A stretch of DNA of 49,315 nucleotides from Jiella soli (GCF_020615385.1 NZ_JAJAVB010000016.1:1-49315); one strand, 5' to 3'; shown: positions 36,351-45,529, numbered from the stretch's first letter. Translations and numbers: made by a program. Notes: generated from the letters alone by a model not told the origin.

Positions 36351-36454
36351 CGGCCCGTGCGCGGCGCCGCCCGGACGATTGGCCTTGCGAACACAGGCGC
36401 GATCGCTAGTGTCGGCCAAAGCCGGATGCCGCGAAAGCGGCGAAGCCGGCCGAA

Positions 36455-36682
36455 GGACGGTTCCCCTTCCGCCGAGGCGGCGGGGGCGAAGAGGGAATGC
36501 GAAGGGCTGACCCAAGCCGGGGGCCTTGATCGCAGCCGACCCCGCGACTGTAGAGCGGCGAGATCCTCGTTGCCGGCGTATCTGGTTCTAAGGACCGCGT
36601 CGCCGGAAAAGCCACTGGAGCGAGATCTCCGGGAAGGCGAGACGAGGATCGACGACCCGCGAGCCAGGAGACCTGCCGACCT
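36455..36682 (+). promoter_or_regulatory. Cobalamin (AdoCbl) riboswitch
   Basis: The conserved cobalamin-aptamer elements appear in order: GAGGGAA (36491-36497), CGACTGTAG (36545-36553), GCCACTG (36611-36617), GGGAAGGC (36631-36638) and a near-perfect B12 box GAGCCAGGAGACCTGCC (36661-36677). It leads into a short ORF, cobU, cobW and cobN, and should lower expression when adenosylcobalamin is plentiful. A CGACCT stretch (36677-36682) can pair with AGGTTG (36724-36729) at the ribosome site of the leader ORF, suggesting control of translation initiation. Confidence 0.92.
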
Positions 36683-36731
36683 TTGCGAAACCAGGCTGCT
36701 CGCTTCCCGGGCGGCCGTCACGGAGGTTGAC

Positions 36732-36833
36732 ATGAGTGCAACGAGATCTTCTGCGTCCTGTGGGCGCATGCGGGCGGCACCCTTCGAAAGAAGGCGGCGT
36801 CGCAACACCGTTCATCGACACATCGCGCACTGA
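36732..36833 (+). CDS. 33-codon leader ORF behind the riboswitch
   Basis: A short frame starting at the ATG at 36732 with a good GGAGGT site seven bases upstream, and stopping 63 bases before cobU. The product is Arg-rich (FERRRRRNTVHRHIAH at its end) and not recognised. Its ribosome site is the natural target of the riboswitch, so it may be a regulatory leader peptide that couples riboswitch state to cobU translation, or a degenerated gene start. Confidence 0.45.
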   Translation: MSATRSSASCGRMRAAPFERRRRRNTVHRHIAH

Positions 36834-36896
36834 TCGACGGTGCGACCCTGTTCCGCAATCGCGGAACGGCGTCGAAATCCAGTCAGAGCGTTGCCA

Positions 36897-37415
36897 ATGC
36901 TTCCCCCCGTCACCCTCGTCCTCGGCGGCGCCAGGTCCGGCAAGAGCGCGTTCGCCGAGCGCCTCGCGACGGACAGCGGCCTTCGACCAATCTACGTGGC
37001 GACCGGCCGCGCCTTCGACGGCGAGATGGCGGCACGCATCGCCGATCACCGCAGCCGCCGTGGGCCTGCCTGGCAGACGGTCGAGGCGCCGCTCGATCTT
37101 GCCGGCACGCTTGCCCGCGAACGGCGCGCGGGCCACGTGGTGCTGGTCGATTGCCTGACGCTCTGGCTGACCAATCTCATGCTGGAGGAGCGGGATGTGG
37201 CGGGTGAATGCGATACGCTTTGCGCCGCGCTCTCCGCTCCCGCGCCGGGGCCGGTGATCCTCGTCTCCAACGAGGTCGGCCTCGGCATCGTGCCCGACAA
37301 CCGGATGGCGCGCGAGTTCCGCGATCATGCGGGCCGACTGCACCAACAGATCGCCGGCGTGGCGACGGACGTCTTCTTCGTCGCCGCCGGCCTTCCCTTG
37401 AAGATGAAGGGCTGA
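36897..37415 (+). CDS. cobU: Adenosylcobinamide kinase / guanylyltransferase
   Basis: A 172-residue bifunctional enzyme (called CobU in Salmonella, CobP in Pseudomonas) that phosphorylates adenosylcobinamide and transfers GMP to it, in nucleotide-loop assembly of cobalamin. The P-loop is [13 protein letters not shown], and [14 protein letters not shown] and [20 protein letters not shown] are the family's other blocks. The start with a weak ribosome site is chosen because the family begins just before the P-loop. It is the first enzyme gene behind the riboswitch. Confidence 0.95.
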   Translation: MLPPVTLVLGGARSGKSAFAERLATDSGLRPIYVATGRAFDGEMAARIADHRSRRGPAWQTVEAPLDLAGTLARERRAGHVVLVDCLTLWLTNLMLEERDVAGECDTLCAALSAPAPGPVILVSNEVGLGIVPDNRMAREFRDHAGRLHQQIAGVATDVFFVAAGLPLKMKG

Positions 37416-37467
37416 GCCGCGGCCCTGCCGCCGGATCCGCCCGCCACGCCAAAAAATGGAGGTTTTC

Positions 37468-38571
37468 ATGCCCGCCGAAAAGATTCCTGCCACCGTCATC
37501 ACCGGCTTTCTCGGTGCCGGCAAGACCACGCTGATCCGCAACCTGTTGCAGAATGCCGGCGGCCGCAAGATCGCTCTCATCATCAACGAGTTCGGCGATC
37601 TCGGCGTCGACGGCGACATCCTGAAGGGCTGCGGCATCGAGACCTGTTCGGAAGACGACGTCGTCGAGCTGAACAATGGCTGCATCTGCTGTACCGTCGC
37701 CGACGACTTCATCCCGACCATGACCAAGCTCCTGGAGCGCGAGCGGCGGCCCGACCATATCGTCATCGAGACCTCAGGCCTCGCTCTGCCGCAGCCGCTG
37801 GTCGCCGCCTTCAACTGGCCGGACGTGAAGACCCGCGTGACGGTCGACGGCGTCGTCACGGTGATCGATGCCGCCGCCGTCGCGGCCGGCCGCTTCGCCG
37901 ACGACGAGGAGAAGGTCGCGGCGCAGCGGGCGGCCGACGAGAGCCTCGACCACGACAATCCGCTGGAGGAACTCTTCGAGGACCAGATCCGCGCCGCCGA
38001 CCTGATCGTCCTCAACAAGGCCGATCTCGTCGACATCGACGCGCTGGAAAAGGTGCGGCGCGAGATCGCCGCGGCGACTGACCGGCAGGTGAAGACGGTG
38101 GCATCGGAAAACGGCAAGCTGCCGGCCGATGTCCTGCTCGGCATCGCCGCCGGGACCGAGGACCTCATCGCCTCCCGCAAGTCGCATCACGAGATCGCGC
38201 ATGAGGGCGGCGCCGAACACGACCATGACGAGTTCGAGAGCTTCGTCGTCTCGGCCGGCGCTCTCGCCGACGTCAAGACCTTCACGGCGGGCCTGTCGGA
38301 GCTGATCGGCGCGCATGACATCCTCCGGCTGAAGGGCTTCGCCGACGTGCCGGGCAAGCCGATGCGGCTCGTCGTCCAGGCGGTCGGGCAGCGGATCGAG
38401 ACCTATTTCGACCGCCCATGGCGGCCGGACGAAACGCGCGAGACGCGGCTCGTGGTGATCGGTCTCCACGATGGACTGGACGATGCCACCTGCGAGGCGA
38501 TCGGCGCACGCATCCGTGCTCTGGCAGCGGGCGGTGCGACCTCGGCCATGCCCGCGACCGCAGCCGAATAA
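37468..38571 (+). CDS. cobW: CobW, GTP-binding metallochaperone
   Basis: A 367-residue COG0523 GTPase that is thought to deliver cobalt to CobN. The P-loop is TGFLGAGKTTL, the metal-binding CxCC motif is in NGCICCTV, and the GTP-specificity motif NKAD is in VLNKADLV. A His-rich stretch, EHDHDE, lies between the domains. GGAGG before ATG 37468 decides the start over the ATG at 37456. It is followed 12 bases later by cobN, the usual neighbour. Confidence 0.95.
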   Translation: MPAEKIPATVITGFLGAGKTTLIRNLLQNAGGRKIALIINEFGDLGVDGDILKGCGIETCSEDDVVELNNGCICCTVADDFIPTMTKLLERERRPDHIVIETSGLALPQPLVAAFNWPDVKTRVTVDGVVTVIDAAAVAAGRFADDEEKVAAQRAADESLDHDNPLEELFEDQIRAADLIVLNKADLVDIDALEKVRREIAAATDRQVKTVASENGKLPADVLLGIAAGTEDLIASRKSHHEIAHEGGAEHDHDEFESFVVSAGALADVKTFTAGLSELIGAHDILRLKGFADVPGKPMRLVVQAVGQRIETYFDRPWRPDETRETRLVVIGLHDGLDDATCEAIGARIRALAAGGATSAMPATAAE

Positions 38572-38583
38572 GGGGCCGGCGGC

Positions 38584-41500
38584 TTGCATCTTCTTCTCGC
38601 CCAGAAAGGCACGATCGACGAGGGCGGCGAGGCGATCGATCTCGGCCAGTCGCCGGCCGATCTCGTCGTCCTCTCGGCTGCGGACACGGAGATCGCGAGT
38701 CTCGCCGCGGCGGCGCACCGGCTGACCGACGACGCGCCCTCGCTGCGCCTTGCGAACCTCCTGCGGCTGAAGCATCCGATGTCGGTCGACGCCTATGTCG
38801 CCCGCACGCTCCGGCATGCCAGGCTCGTCGTCGTGCGGCTTCTCGGCGGTGCCGCCTATTGGCCCTATGGGCTGGACGCTCTCCTGGCGAATGCGCAAGG
38901 CTCGGGCGGGACGCTCGCCGTCATTCCTGGCGACGACAAGCCGGACGCCGGGCTGGACGCTTATACGACCATTCCGCTGGCAGAGCGCGACCGCCTGTGG
39001 CGCTACATGATCGAGGGCGGGCCGAGGAACGCCGAAGGGTTTCTGCTGGGGTGCCGGGCCGTCCTGGGCGAGGGCGACTGGCCGGGGGAGGCGAGCCCGC
39101 TGTTGAAGGCGGGGGTGATCGACTTTTCGGGAGATGGCAGCGCGAGGCGCTCCCCTCTGGCTTGCCAGCCATCTCCCCCGCAAGGGGGGAGATCAGGCAG
39201 TGGGGATGACGGCGCCAATCCGGAATCGCCTCTGCTGACCGCATCAGACATTGGGTCGACCGAGGCCGACGACGACGGTGTCCGTAACGCCACTGGCACC
39301 GACGAAAAGAGTCGGGAGGTCGAACAAGGTTCGATCTCCCCCCCTGCGGGGGAGATGTCCGGCAGGACAGAGGGGGGCGCGAAGGGCGCTGCGTTCGCCG
39401 ACGTGTCGCCTCAAGACGCCCGCAACAAACCCCTCGCCGCCATCGTCTGCTATCGCGCCCTCGTCCAGAGCGGGCAGACCGAACCGGTGGAGGCGCTGGC
39501 GAAGGCACTCAACGAGCACGGCCTCGACGTCCTGCCGGTCTACGTCGCGAGCCTGAAGGATCCGGTCTCGGTCGAGACCCTGCGCGGCCTGCTCGCTCGC
39601 CGACACCCGGATGTCGTGATCAACCTCACCGGCTTTGCGGTCTCCTCGCCCGCCTCCGGAGCGGGCGCGGAGCGCACGCCGACCGTGCTCGAAGAGCGGG
39701 GCGCCGTGGTCATCCAGGCTGTGCTGGCGAGCTTCTCGCAAGAGGCCTGGCGGGATTCCAGCCAGGGCCTGTCGGCGAGGGACCTCGCCATGAGCGTCGC
39801 ACTGCCGGAACTCGACGGGCGCATTCTCTCTCGCGCCGTCGCATTCAAATCCGCCGGCGAATGGGATGCGCTGACCGAGACCGACATCGTCGCCCATCGC
39901 GCCATCCCGGACCGCGCCCGCTTCGTCGCAGATCTCGCCGCCCGCTGGGCAAGGCTGCGGCGAAAGGCGAATTCCGACAAGCGCGTCGCCATCCTCCTCG
40001 CCAACTATCCGAACCGCGACGGGCGGCTCGGCAACGGCGTCGGCCTCGATACCCCCGCGGGCACGATCGAGGTGCTCCGCACGATGGAAGCGCAGGGCTA
40101 TCCGGTCGACGGCATCCCCCCGGACGGCAACGCGCTGATCGACCATCTGATGGCCGGGCCGACCAATGCCGGGATCAAGGCGCGCGAGATCCGCGAGGTC
40201 ATGCCGCTTGCCGCCTACCGTGCGTTCTTCGAGCGCCTGCCTCAGGCCGTGCGCGATGCGGTGACGGAGCGATGGGGGGCGCCGGAGGCCGACCCGTTCT
40301 TCCTAGCGGATCGCGGCGCCTTCGTCCTGCCGCTCGCTCGGCTGGGCGAGACGCTGGTCGGCATCCAGCCGGCGCGGGGCTACAACATCGACCCGAAGGA
40401 GACCTATCACTCCCCGGACCTCGTGCCGCCGCACAACTATCTCGCGCTCTACGCCTTCCTGCGCGAGGTCTATGACGCCGACGCGGTGGTCCACATGGGC
40501 AAGCACGGCAATCTCGAATGGCTGCCGGGCAAGGCGCTGGCGCTGTCGGAGGCGTGTTTTCCCGAGGCCGTGTTCGGCCCGCTGCCGCATCTCTATCCCT
40601 TCATCGTCAACGATCCCGGCGAGGGGACGCAGGCCAAGCGCCGGACCTCGGCGGTGATCGTCGACCATCTGACGCCGCCGCTGACGCGGGCGGAGAGCTA
40701 CGGGCCGCTGAAGGACCTCGAAGCCCTCGTCGACGAATATTACGAGGCGGCGGGCGGCGATCCGCGACGGCTGGCGCTCCTGAAGACGAAGATCCTCGAC
40801 CTCGTCCGCGACATCGGTCTCGACCACGACGCGGGGATCGCCGAAGGGGAGGGCGACGAAGCGGCGCTGACCAAGCTCGACGCCTATCTCTGCGACCTCA
40901 AGGAAATGCAGATCCGCGACGGGCTGCACATCTTCGGCGTCGCGCCGGAGGGGCGGTTGCTGAACGACCTCGTCGTGGCGCTGGCACGGCTGCCGCGCGG
41001 GGGTGAGCCGGGTGAGGCCTCGCTTCACAGGGCGCTGGCGGCGGATCTGGGGCTTTCCTCGCTCGCTGAAGACGATGGCGCGAGGTGCCCCCCTCTGGCT
41101 TGCCAGCCATCTCCCCCGCAAGGGGGGAGATCAGGCGGTGGGGATGAGGGCACCTATTCTGAAGTGCCTGCGCCCGCTGCTACGTCTAAAATCGAAGGCG
41201 ATGCCGTCGAACAAGGTCCGATCTCCCCCCTTGCGGGGGAGATGTCCGGCAGGACAGAGGGGGTCGCGCAGGGGCGCGACGCCGGCGGAAGCGATAGCGA
41301 CCCCTTCGACCCCCTCGACTGCGACATGGCAGCACCGTGGACCGGCCCTCGTCCACAGCTTCTCAACAGCCTCTCCCCAGATCCGTGGCGCACGGCCGGC
41401 GACACGGTCGAACGCCTCGAACTCCTGGCAGCCAAGATCGTGGCGGGAGAAGTTCCACAGGATGTCCACTGGCGATCCACAGCAACTGTCCTCTCCGAGA

Positions 41501-42834
41501 TCGAAACCTCGCTGAAGCCGGCTCTGGAAGCCTGTGGAAAAGCCGAGATCGGCGGGCTCCTCCAAGGTCTTGCCGGCCGCTTCGTGCCGCCGGGCCCCTC
41601 CGGCGCGCCGACCAGAGGCCGGCCCGACGTCCTGCCGACCGGCCGCAACTTCTTCTCGGTCGACACCCGCGCCGTGCCGACCGAGACCGCCTATGCGCTG
41701 GGCAAGAAATCGGCCGAACTCCTCGTCACAAGGCATCTGCAGGACCAGGGCGAATGGCCGACCTCGCTGGGTCTCACCGCATGGGGCACGTCCAACATGC
41801 GAACGGGCGGCGACGATATCGCGCAGGCACTGGCGCTGATCGGGGCGAGGCCGGTCTGGGACCGCGCCTCGCGCCGCGTGACCGGCTACGAGATCGTCAC
41901 GCTCGCCGAACTCGGCCGGCCGCGCGTCGACGTCACCCTGCGCATCTCCGGCTTCTTCCGCGACGCCTTCCCGGACCAGATCGCGCTCTTCGACAGGGCG
42001 GTTCGCGCGATCGGCGCGCTGGATGAGGACGAAGCCGACAATCCGATCGCCGCGCGCATGCGGGCCGAGCGCGCCGCGCTGAGCGAATCGGGCGTGCCGG
42101 ACGCGGAGGCGGAAAAGCGCGCCGGCTTCCGCGTGTTCGGGTCGAAGCCCGGCGCCTATGGTGCCGGCCTGCAGGCGCTGATCGACGAAAAGGGCTGGGA
42201 CGACAGAGCCGAACTGGCGGAAGCCTATCTCGTCTGGGGCTCCTATGCCTATGGCGCGGACACGCAAGGCGAGGCCGAGCGCGACACGTTCGAGACGCGG
42301 CTGTCCGGCATCGAGGCGGTCGTCCAGAACCAGGACAACCGCGAGCACGATCTTCTGGATTCCGACGACTACTACCAGTTCGAGGGCGGCATGACGGCGG
42401 CCGTCGAGCATGTCTCGGCCAAGCGACCCGTCGTCTATCACAACGACCATTCGCGCCCGGAGCGCCCGGTCGTGCGGACGCTGGAAGAGGAGATCGGCCG
42501 GGTCGTCAGGGCCCGCGTCGTCAATCCCAAATGGATCGCCGGCGTCATGCGCCATGGCTACAAGGGCGCCTTCGAGATCGCCGCGACCGTCGACTACATG
42601 TTCGCCTTCGCCGCGACCACGGGGGCGGTGAAGGACCATCACTTCGAGGCGGCGTATAACGCCTTCGTCACCGACGAGACCGTGCGGGCGTTCATGCTGG
42701 AAAACAACCCCGCGGCCTTCGCCGAGCTTCGCGACCGCTTCGCCGAGGCGATCGAGCGGAGACTGTGGATCCCGCGGTCGAATTCCGCCATGGCGGAGCT
42801 TCGGGCCGGGCCCTCCCGCGGCCATGGGGCTTGA
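38584..42834 (+). CDS. cobN: CobN, cobaltochelatase large subunit with two in-frame insertions
   Basis: A 1416-residue cytoplasmic subunit of the ATP-dependent aerobic cobaltochelatase, which inserts Co2+ into hydrogenobyrinic acid a,c-diamide with CobS and CobT (not in this window). The start is a TTG at 38584, giving the normal family N-terminus LLLAQKGTIDEG. Core family blocks are NYPNRDGRLGNGVGLDTPAG, VHMGKHGNLEWLPGKA and PTGRNFFSVD. The protein is about 140 residues longer than usual because two palindromic repeats, at residues of about 186-267 and 832-896, are translated in frame as Pro/Gly-rich inserts. Both fall between conserved blocks, so the enzyme may still work. It is followed by a GNAT gene that overlaps its stop. 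Confidence 0.95.
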   Translation: MHLLLAQKGTIDEGGEAIDLGQSPADLVVLSAADTEIASLAAAAHRLTDDAPSLRLANLLRLKHPMSVDAYVARTLRHARLVVVRLLGGAAYWPYGLDALLANAQGSGGTLAVIPGDDKPDAGLDAYTTIPLAERDRLWRYMIEGGPRNAEGFLLGCRAVLGEGDWPGEASPLLKAGVIDFSGDGSARRSPLACQPSPPQGGRSGSGDDGANPESPLLTASDIGSTEADDDGVRNATGTDEKSREVEQGSISPPAGEMSGRTEGGAKGAAFADVSPQDARNKPLAAIVCYRALVQSGQTEPVEALAKALNEHGLDVLPVYVASLKDPVSVETLRGLLARRHPDVVINLTGFAVSSPASGAGAERTPTVLEERGAVVIQAVLASFSQEAWRDSSQGLSARDLAMSVALPELDGRILSRAVAFKSAGEWDALTETDIVAHRAIPDRARFVADLAARWARLRRKANSDKRVAILLANYPNRDGRLGNGVGLDTPAGTIEVLRTMEAQGYPVDGIPPDGNALIDHLMAGPTNAGIKAREIREVMPLAAYRAFFERLPQAVRDAVTERWGAPEADPFFLADRGAFVLPLARLGETLVGIQPARGYNIDPKETYHSPDLVPPHNYLALYAFLREVYDADAVVHMGKHGNLEWLPGKALALSEACFPEAVFGPLPHLYPFIVNDPGEGTQAKRRTSAVIVDHLTPPLTRAESYGPLKDLEALVDEYYEAAGGDPRRLALLKTKILDLVRDIGLDHDAGIAEGEGDEAALTKLDAYLCDLKEMQIRDGLHIFGVAPEGRLLNDLVVALARLPRGGEPGEASLHRALAADLGLSSLAEDDGARCPPLACQPSPPQGGRSGGGDEGTYSEVPAPAATSKIEGDAVEQGPISPLAGEMSGRTEGVAQGRDAGGSDSDPFDPLDCDMAAPWTGPRPQLLNSLSPDPWRTAGDTVERLELLAAKIVAGEVPQDVHWRSTATVLSEIETSLKPALEACGKAEIGGLLQGLAGRFVPPGPSGAPTRGRPDVLPTGRNFFSVDTRAVPTETAYALGKKSAELLVTRHLQDQGEWPTSLGLTAWGTSNMRTGGDDIAQALALIGARPVWDRASRRVTGYEIVTLAELGRPRVDVTLRISGFFRDAFPDQIALFDRAVRAIGALDEDEADNPIAARMRAERAALSESGVPDAEAEKRAGFRVFGSKPGAYGAGLQALIDEKGWDDRAELAEAYLVWGSYAYGADTQGEAERDTFETRLSGIEAVVQNQDNREHDLLDSDDYYQFEGGMTAAVEHVSAKRPVVYHNDHSRPERPVVRTLEEEIGRVVRARVVNPKWIAGVMRHGYKGAFEIAATVDYMFAFAATTGAVKDHHFEAAYNAFVTDETVRAFMLENNPAAFAELRDRFAEAIERRLWIPRSNSAMAELRAGPSRGHGA
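39141..39384 (+). repeat. Palindromic repeat, copy 1, inside cobN
   Basis: A 244-base element with two arms that are inverted complements of each other. Each arm includes a hairpin such as ATCTCCCCC-GCAA-GGGGGGAGAT (39171-39193). The left arm (39141-39209) matches copy 2 at 66 of 69 bases and the right arm (39319-39384) at about 62 of 66. The middle 109 bases are different. It is translated through in the cobN frame. The form resembles small interspersed palindromes (RIME/MITE-like) of Rhizobiales. Confidence 0.85.
41079..41271 (+). repeat. Palindromic repeat, copy 2, inside cobN
   Basis: A 193-base element in the same orientation and reading frame as copy 1. The left arm is 41079-41147 and the right arm 41206-41271. 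The middle is 58 bases long, 51 bases (17 codons) shorter than in copy 1, so the frame is kept in both. The arms encode nearly the same peptides in each copy, for example PLACQPSPPQGGRSG and SGRTEG. Confidence 0.85.
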
Positions 42835-43321
42835 AGCCATGGACGCCCCGCTCCATGACGCTCCTATGACACCGACCATCGAACGTTTGGAGCTTGCCGA
42901 TACGGACCTTCGTGCCCGCATCGTCGCGCCGCTCGCCGAATACTCCACCCGCAAGGACTTCGCTTTCACGCCGCGATACGTCACGCTGGCGCTGAAGGAC
43001 GAGAACGGTGTCGACGGCGGGCTGATCGGGCAGGTCTACTGGGGCTGGATGCATATCGAGATCCTCGCCGTGCCCCAGCGCTGGCGAGGCAGGGGCCTCG
43101 GCCGGGCGCTGATCGAGCAGGCCGAGGCGATCGCGGCGGAGGCCGGCTGCACCGGCGTCTGGGTCGACACCTATTCCTTCCAGTCGCCGGGCTTCTACGA
43201 GGCGGTGGGCTACCTGCCGTTCGGCCGACTGGCCGATTATCCCGAGGGCGAGGAGCGAATCTTCTTCCAGAAGATCCTTTCCGCCGCCGCCCTGCCAGCC
43301 GAAACGGAGACCGCCGCATGA
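42824..43321 (+). CDS. GNAT-family N-acetyltransferase
   Basis: A protein of up to 165 residues with a GNAT fold. The acetyl-CoA-binding loop is VPQRWRGRGLGRALIEQAE, and the C-terminal FQSPGFYEAVGYLPFGRL is family-typical. Its substrate is unknown. Three in-frame ATGs (42824, 42839, 42866) have no decisive ribosome site; the first overlaps the cobN stop, which suggests translational coupling. It lies between cobN and cobO and overlaps cobO by four bases, so it is co-expressed with the cobalamin genes, perhaps by chance or as a modifier of an unknown small molecule or protein. Confidence 0.85.
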   Translation: MGLEAMDAPLHDAPMTPTIERLELADTDLRARIVAPLAEYSTRKDFAFTPRYVTLALKDENGVDGGLIGQVYWGWMHIEILAVPQRWRGRGLGRALIEQAEAIAAEAGCTGVWVDTYSFQSPGFYEAVGYLPFGRLADYPEGEERIFFQKILSAAALPAETETAA

Positions 43322-43971
43322 GCGAAGACGAACTCGACCCTCGCGCCAAGATCACCGACGGCATGAGCGAGGAGCAGCTGAATGCCCGTCATGCCGAGAA
43401 AATGAAGAAGAAGAAGGCGGCGCGCGACAAGATCCTCGCGACCAAGACGATCGAGAAGGGCCTCCTGATCGTCCACACCGGCAAGGGCAAGGGCAAGTCG
43501 ACCGCCGCCTTCGGGCTCGTCTTCCGCGCGCTCGGCAACGGCATGAAGGTCGGCATCGTCCAGTTCGTGAAGGGCAAGTGGGAAACCGGCGAGCGGCATG
43601 CGCTCGAGCGCTTTCCGGGCGAGGTGACGATCACCGCGATGGGCGACGGCTTCACCTGGGAGACGCAGGACCGCCAGCGCGACATCGAAGCGGCCCGGGG
43701 CGCCTGGGAGCGGGCGAAGGCGATGATCATGGACGACGAGCACGACATGGTGCTGCTCGACGAGATGAACATCGTCTTGAGATACGACTATCTCGACATC
43801 GCCGAAGTGGTTGAGTTCCTGAAGACGAAGCCGGAGACCAAGCACGTCGTCGTCACCGGCCGCAACGCCAAGGACGAGCTGATCGAGCTTGCCGACCTTG
43901 TCACCGAGATGACCATGATCAAGCACCCGTTCCGTGCGGGCGTGAAGGCGCAGCGCGGGATCGAGTTCTGA
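43318..43971 (+). CDS. cobO: Corrinoid adenosyltransferase CobO
   Basis: A 217-residue ATP:corrinoid adenosyltransferase that attaches the upper adenosyl ligand to cobalt in the corrin ring. The P-loop is HTGKGKGKSTAAFGL, followed by VGIVQFVKGKWETGER and the D-E pair in VLLDEMNIVL. The N-terminal 50 residues are Lys-rich, as in other CobO/BtuR proteins. It overlaps the GNAT gene by four bases (ATGA) and is the last gene of the cobalamin block. Confidence 0.96.
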   Translation: MSEDELDPRAKITDGMSEEQLNARHAEKMKKKKAARDKILATKTIEKGLLIVHTGKGKGKSTAAFGLVFRALGNGMKVGIVQFVKGKWETGERHALERFPGEVTITAMGDGFTWETQDRQRDIEAARGAWERAKAMIMDDEHDMVLLDEMNIVLRYDYLDIAEVVEFLKTKPETKHVVVTGRNAKDELIELADLVTEMTMIKHPFRAGVKAQRGIEF

Positions 43972-43978
43972 TCCCGCT

Positions 43979-45529
43979 TCAGGGCATGTCAGGCCCGAGG
44001 CTCGCCGCCTTGAAGTGGTCGATCCCGAAGGGCGCCCGCAAGATCGTGTGGCCGGGAAGTGATTGCTCCTCGTCCAGCTCGTTGGTGACGAGCATTCCCT
44101 CCGGATGCGCGGCGAGCCAGTCCGCCGCCTCGTCGAGATCGACCACCGCGATCGGCCGGGCCAGACGGGCGAGGAATCCGAACTCGCCCTGATAGTCGCC
44201 GACGAAGGCGACCGGGCCGTCGGCCCGCGCGACGTCGTCGGCAAGGGGGGCGAGGTCGAAGCTGCCCAGGATGCCGGACGAGGTCGCGGCCTGTCCGGCG
44301 AGCAGTACGCCGAGGGTGAGAGTGGCACCGAGCGCAATCAGCCGGAGCCTCAGCGTCCTCGTCAGATAGGCGCCGAGGATGACGACCGCCGGCAGCAGCG
44401 GCACGAGATAGTGCGGCTGCTTGCCCGCGATCAGGCTGAAGGTGAGGACGACGGGCAGGACCCACAGGAGAAGGAAGCGGATCGCCGGCCGCTGCCGCCA
44501 AGCCTCGCGAACGGCCGCAACGGGCCGTCGCAGCGAGGCGCGGTGCGGTGCCCACACATAGGGCGAGAAGAGCCAGGGCAGGGCGAAGACCAGCAGGAGC
44601 GGCAGATAGAACCAGACCGGCCGGCGATGGCTGTTGGACAGATGGCCGGAAATCCGCCCGGCGGTCTGGTCCCAGATCAGCTGGCGCGCGAACTCGCCAT
44701 GCGTTTCCACGAGAACCGGCACGACCCAGGCCGCGACCGGCAGGAGCGCGGCGAGAAGCGCGATGCCGGTCGCCTTCCACAAGGCGCGGGGGCTCGGGAC
44801 ATGGTGCTCCGCCCGCCAGAGCGGATAGGTCGCGACCGGCCAGAGGACGAAGATCAGCACCACCGGCCCCTTGGCGAGGACACCGAGGCCGATCGCGAGG
44901 CCGGCAAGAAGCGGCCATCGTCGGGCCGGCGCCCTCAAATGGATCAGGAGCGCGATCATCGCGGCCGTGACGGTGGCGGTCAGCAGGAGATCGAAGAGAA
45001 TCAGGCCGCAATAGATGGCGAAGACCGCGTTGCCAAGGGTCAGCCAGCATGCGATCCGCGCGATCCGGGCCTCGTCGGGAAAGATTTCCCGCGCGAGCCG
45101 GCGGGTGAGGAGCATGACCGAAGCCGAGATCGCGATCACCGTGACGAGGGCCGGGATCCGGGAGACGCCGAACAGGGCCCAGCCGATATCGATCAGCCAG
45201 AACAAGAGCGGCGGCTTGTGGTGGTAGGGGGCGAAGTTGACGGTCGGGAGAACGAAGTCTCCGCGGACCAGCATCTCCCAGGCGACGGTGAGATAGCGCG
45301 TCTCGTCCGGGGCGAGGACCGGTCGGAACGCGGCCGAGGCGAAGACGAAGAGGGCAAGGACGAGGATCGGCAGTCCGATCGTCAACGCGCCTTCGGCGAG
45401 ACCGGACCGCCGACGCGCGAGCGCCCGTCCGAGGGAACCGCGGAATGCGGCGGTGTCTGCGAAATCGGGGGAAGCCAAATCCAGCTCTTGATGAACACGC
45501 GGAAAGCGCCGGGGCGTCCGTCGGGGCAT
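43979..45529 (-). CDS. GT39/ArnT-like membrane glycosyltransferase
   Basis: A 516-residue integral membrane protein of the GT-C fold with about ten membrane segments. The first periplasmic loop carries the acidic motif APDETRYLTVAWEM, and KPPLLFWLI follows, both typical of lipid-linked-sugar transferases of the ArnT/PMT group. The acceptor is unknown; lipid A, lipopolysaccharide or protein modification are possibilities. The frame starts further upstream at 45589, but the ATG at 45529 gives a normal N-terminus. Eight bases separate it from cobO, convergent. Confidence 0.85.
   Translation of the reverse strand: MPRRTPRRFPRVHQELDLASPDFADTAAFRGSLGRALARRRSGLAEGALTIGLPILVLALFVFASAAFRPVLAPDETRYLTVAWEMLVRGDFVLPTVNFAPYHHKPPLLFWLIDIGWALFGVSRIPALVTVIAISASVMLLTRRLAREIFPDEARIARIACWLTLGNAVFAIYCGLILFDLLLTATVTAAMIALLIHLRAPARRWPLLAGLAIGLGVLAKGPVVLIFVLWPVATYPLWRAEHHVPSPRALWKATGIALLAALLPVAAWVVPVLVETHGEFARQLIWDQTAGRISGHLSNSHRRPVWFYLPLLLVFALPWLFSPYVWAPHRASLRRPVAAVREAWRQRPAIRFLLLWVLPVVLTFSLIAGKQPHYLVPLLPAVVILGAYLTRTLRLRLIALGATLTLGVLLAGQAATSSGILGSFDLAPLADDVARADGPVAFVGDYQGEFGFLARLARPIAVVDLDEAADWLAAHPEGMLVTNELDEEQSLPGHTILRAPFGIDHFKAASLGPDMP

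Noticed and set aside
36303-36833. A 176-codon plus-strand frame covering the cobalamin riboswitch
   Set aside because: The riboswitch motifs explain this sequence; only the last 33 codons, with a proper ribosome site, are kept as a possible leader ORF.
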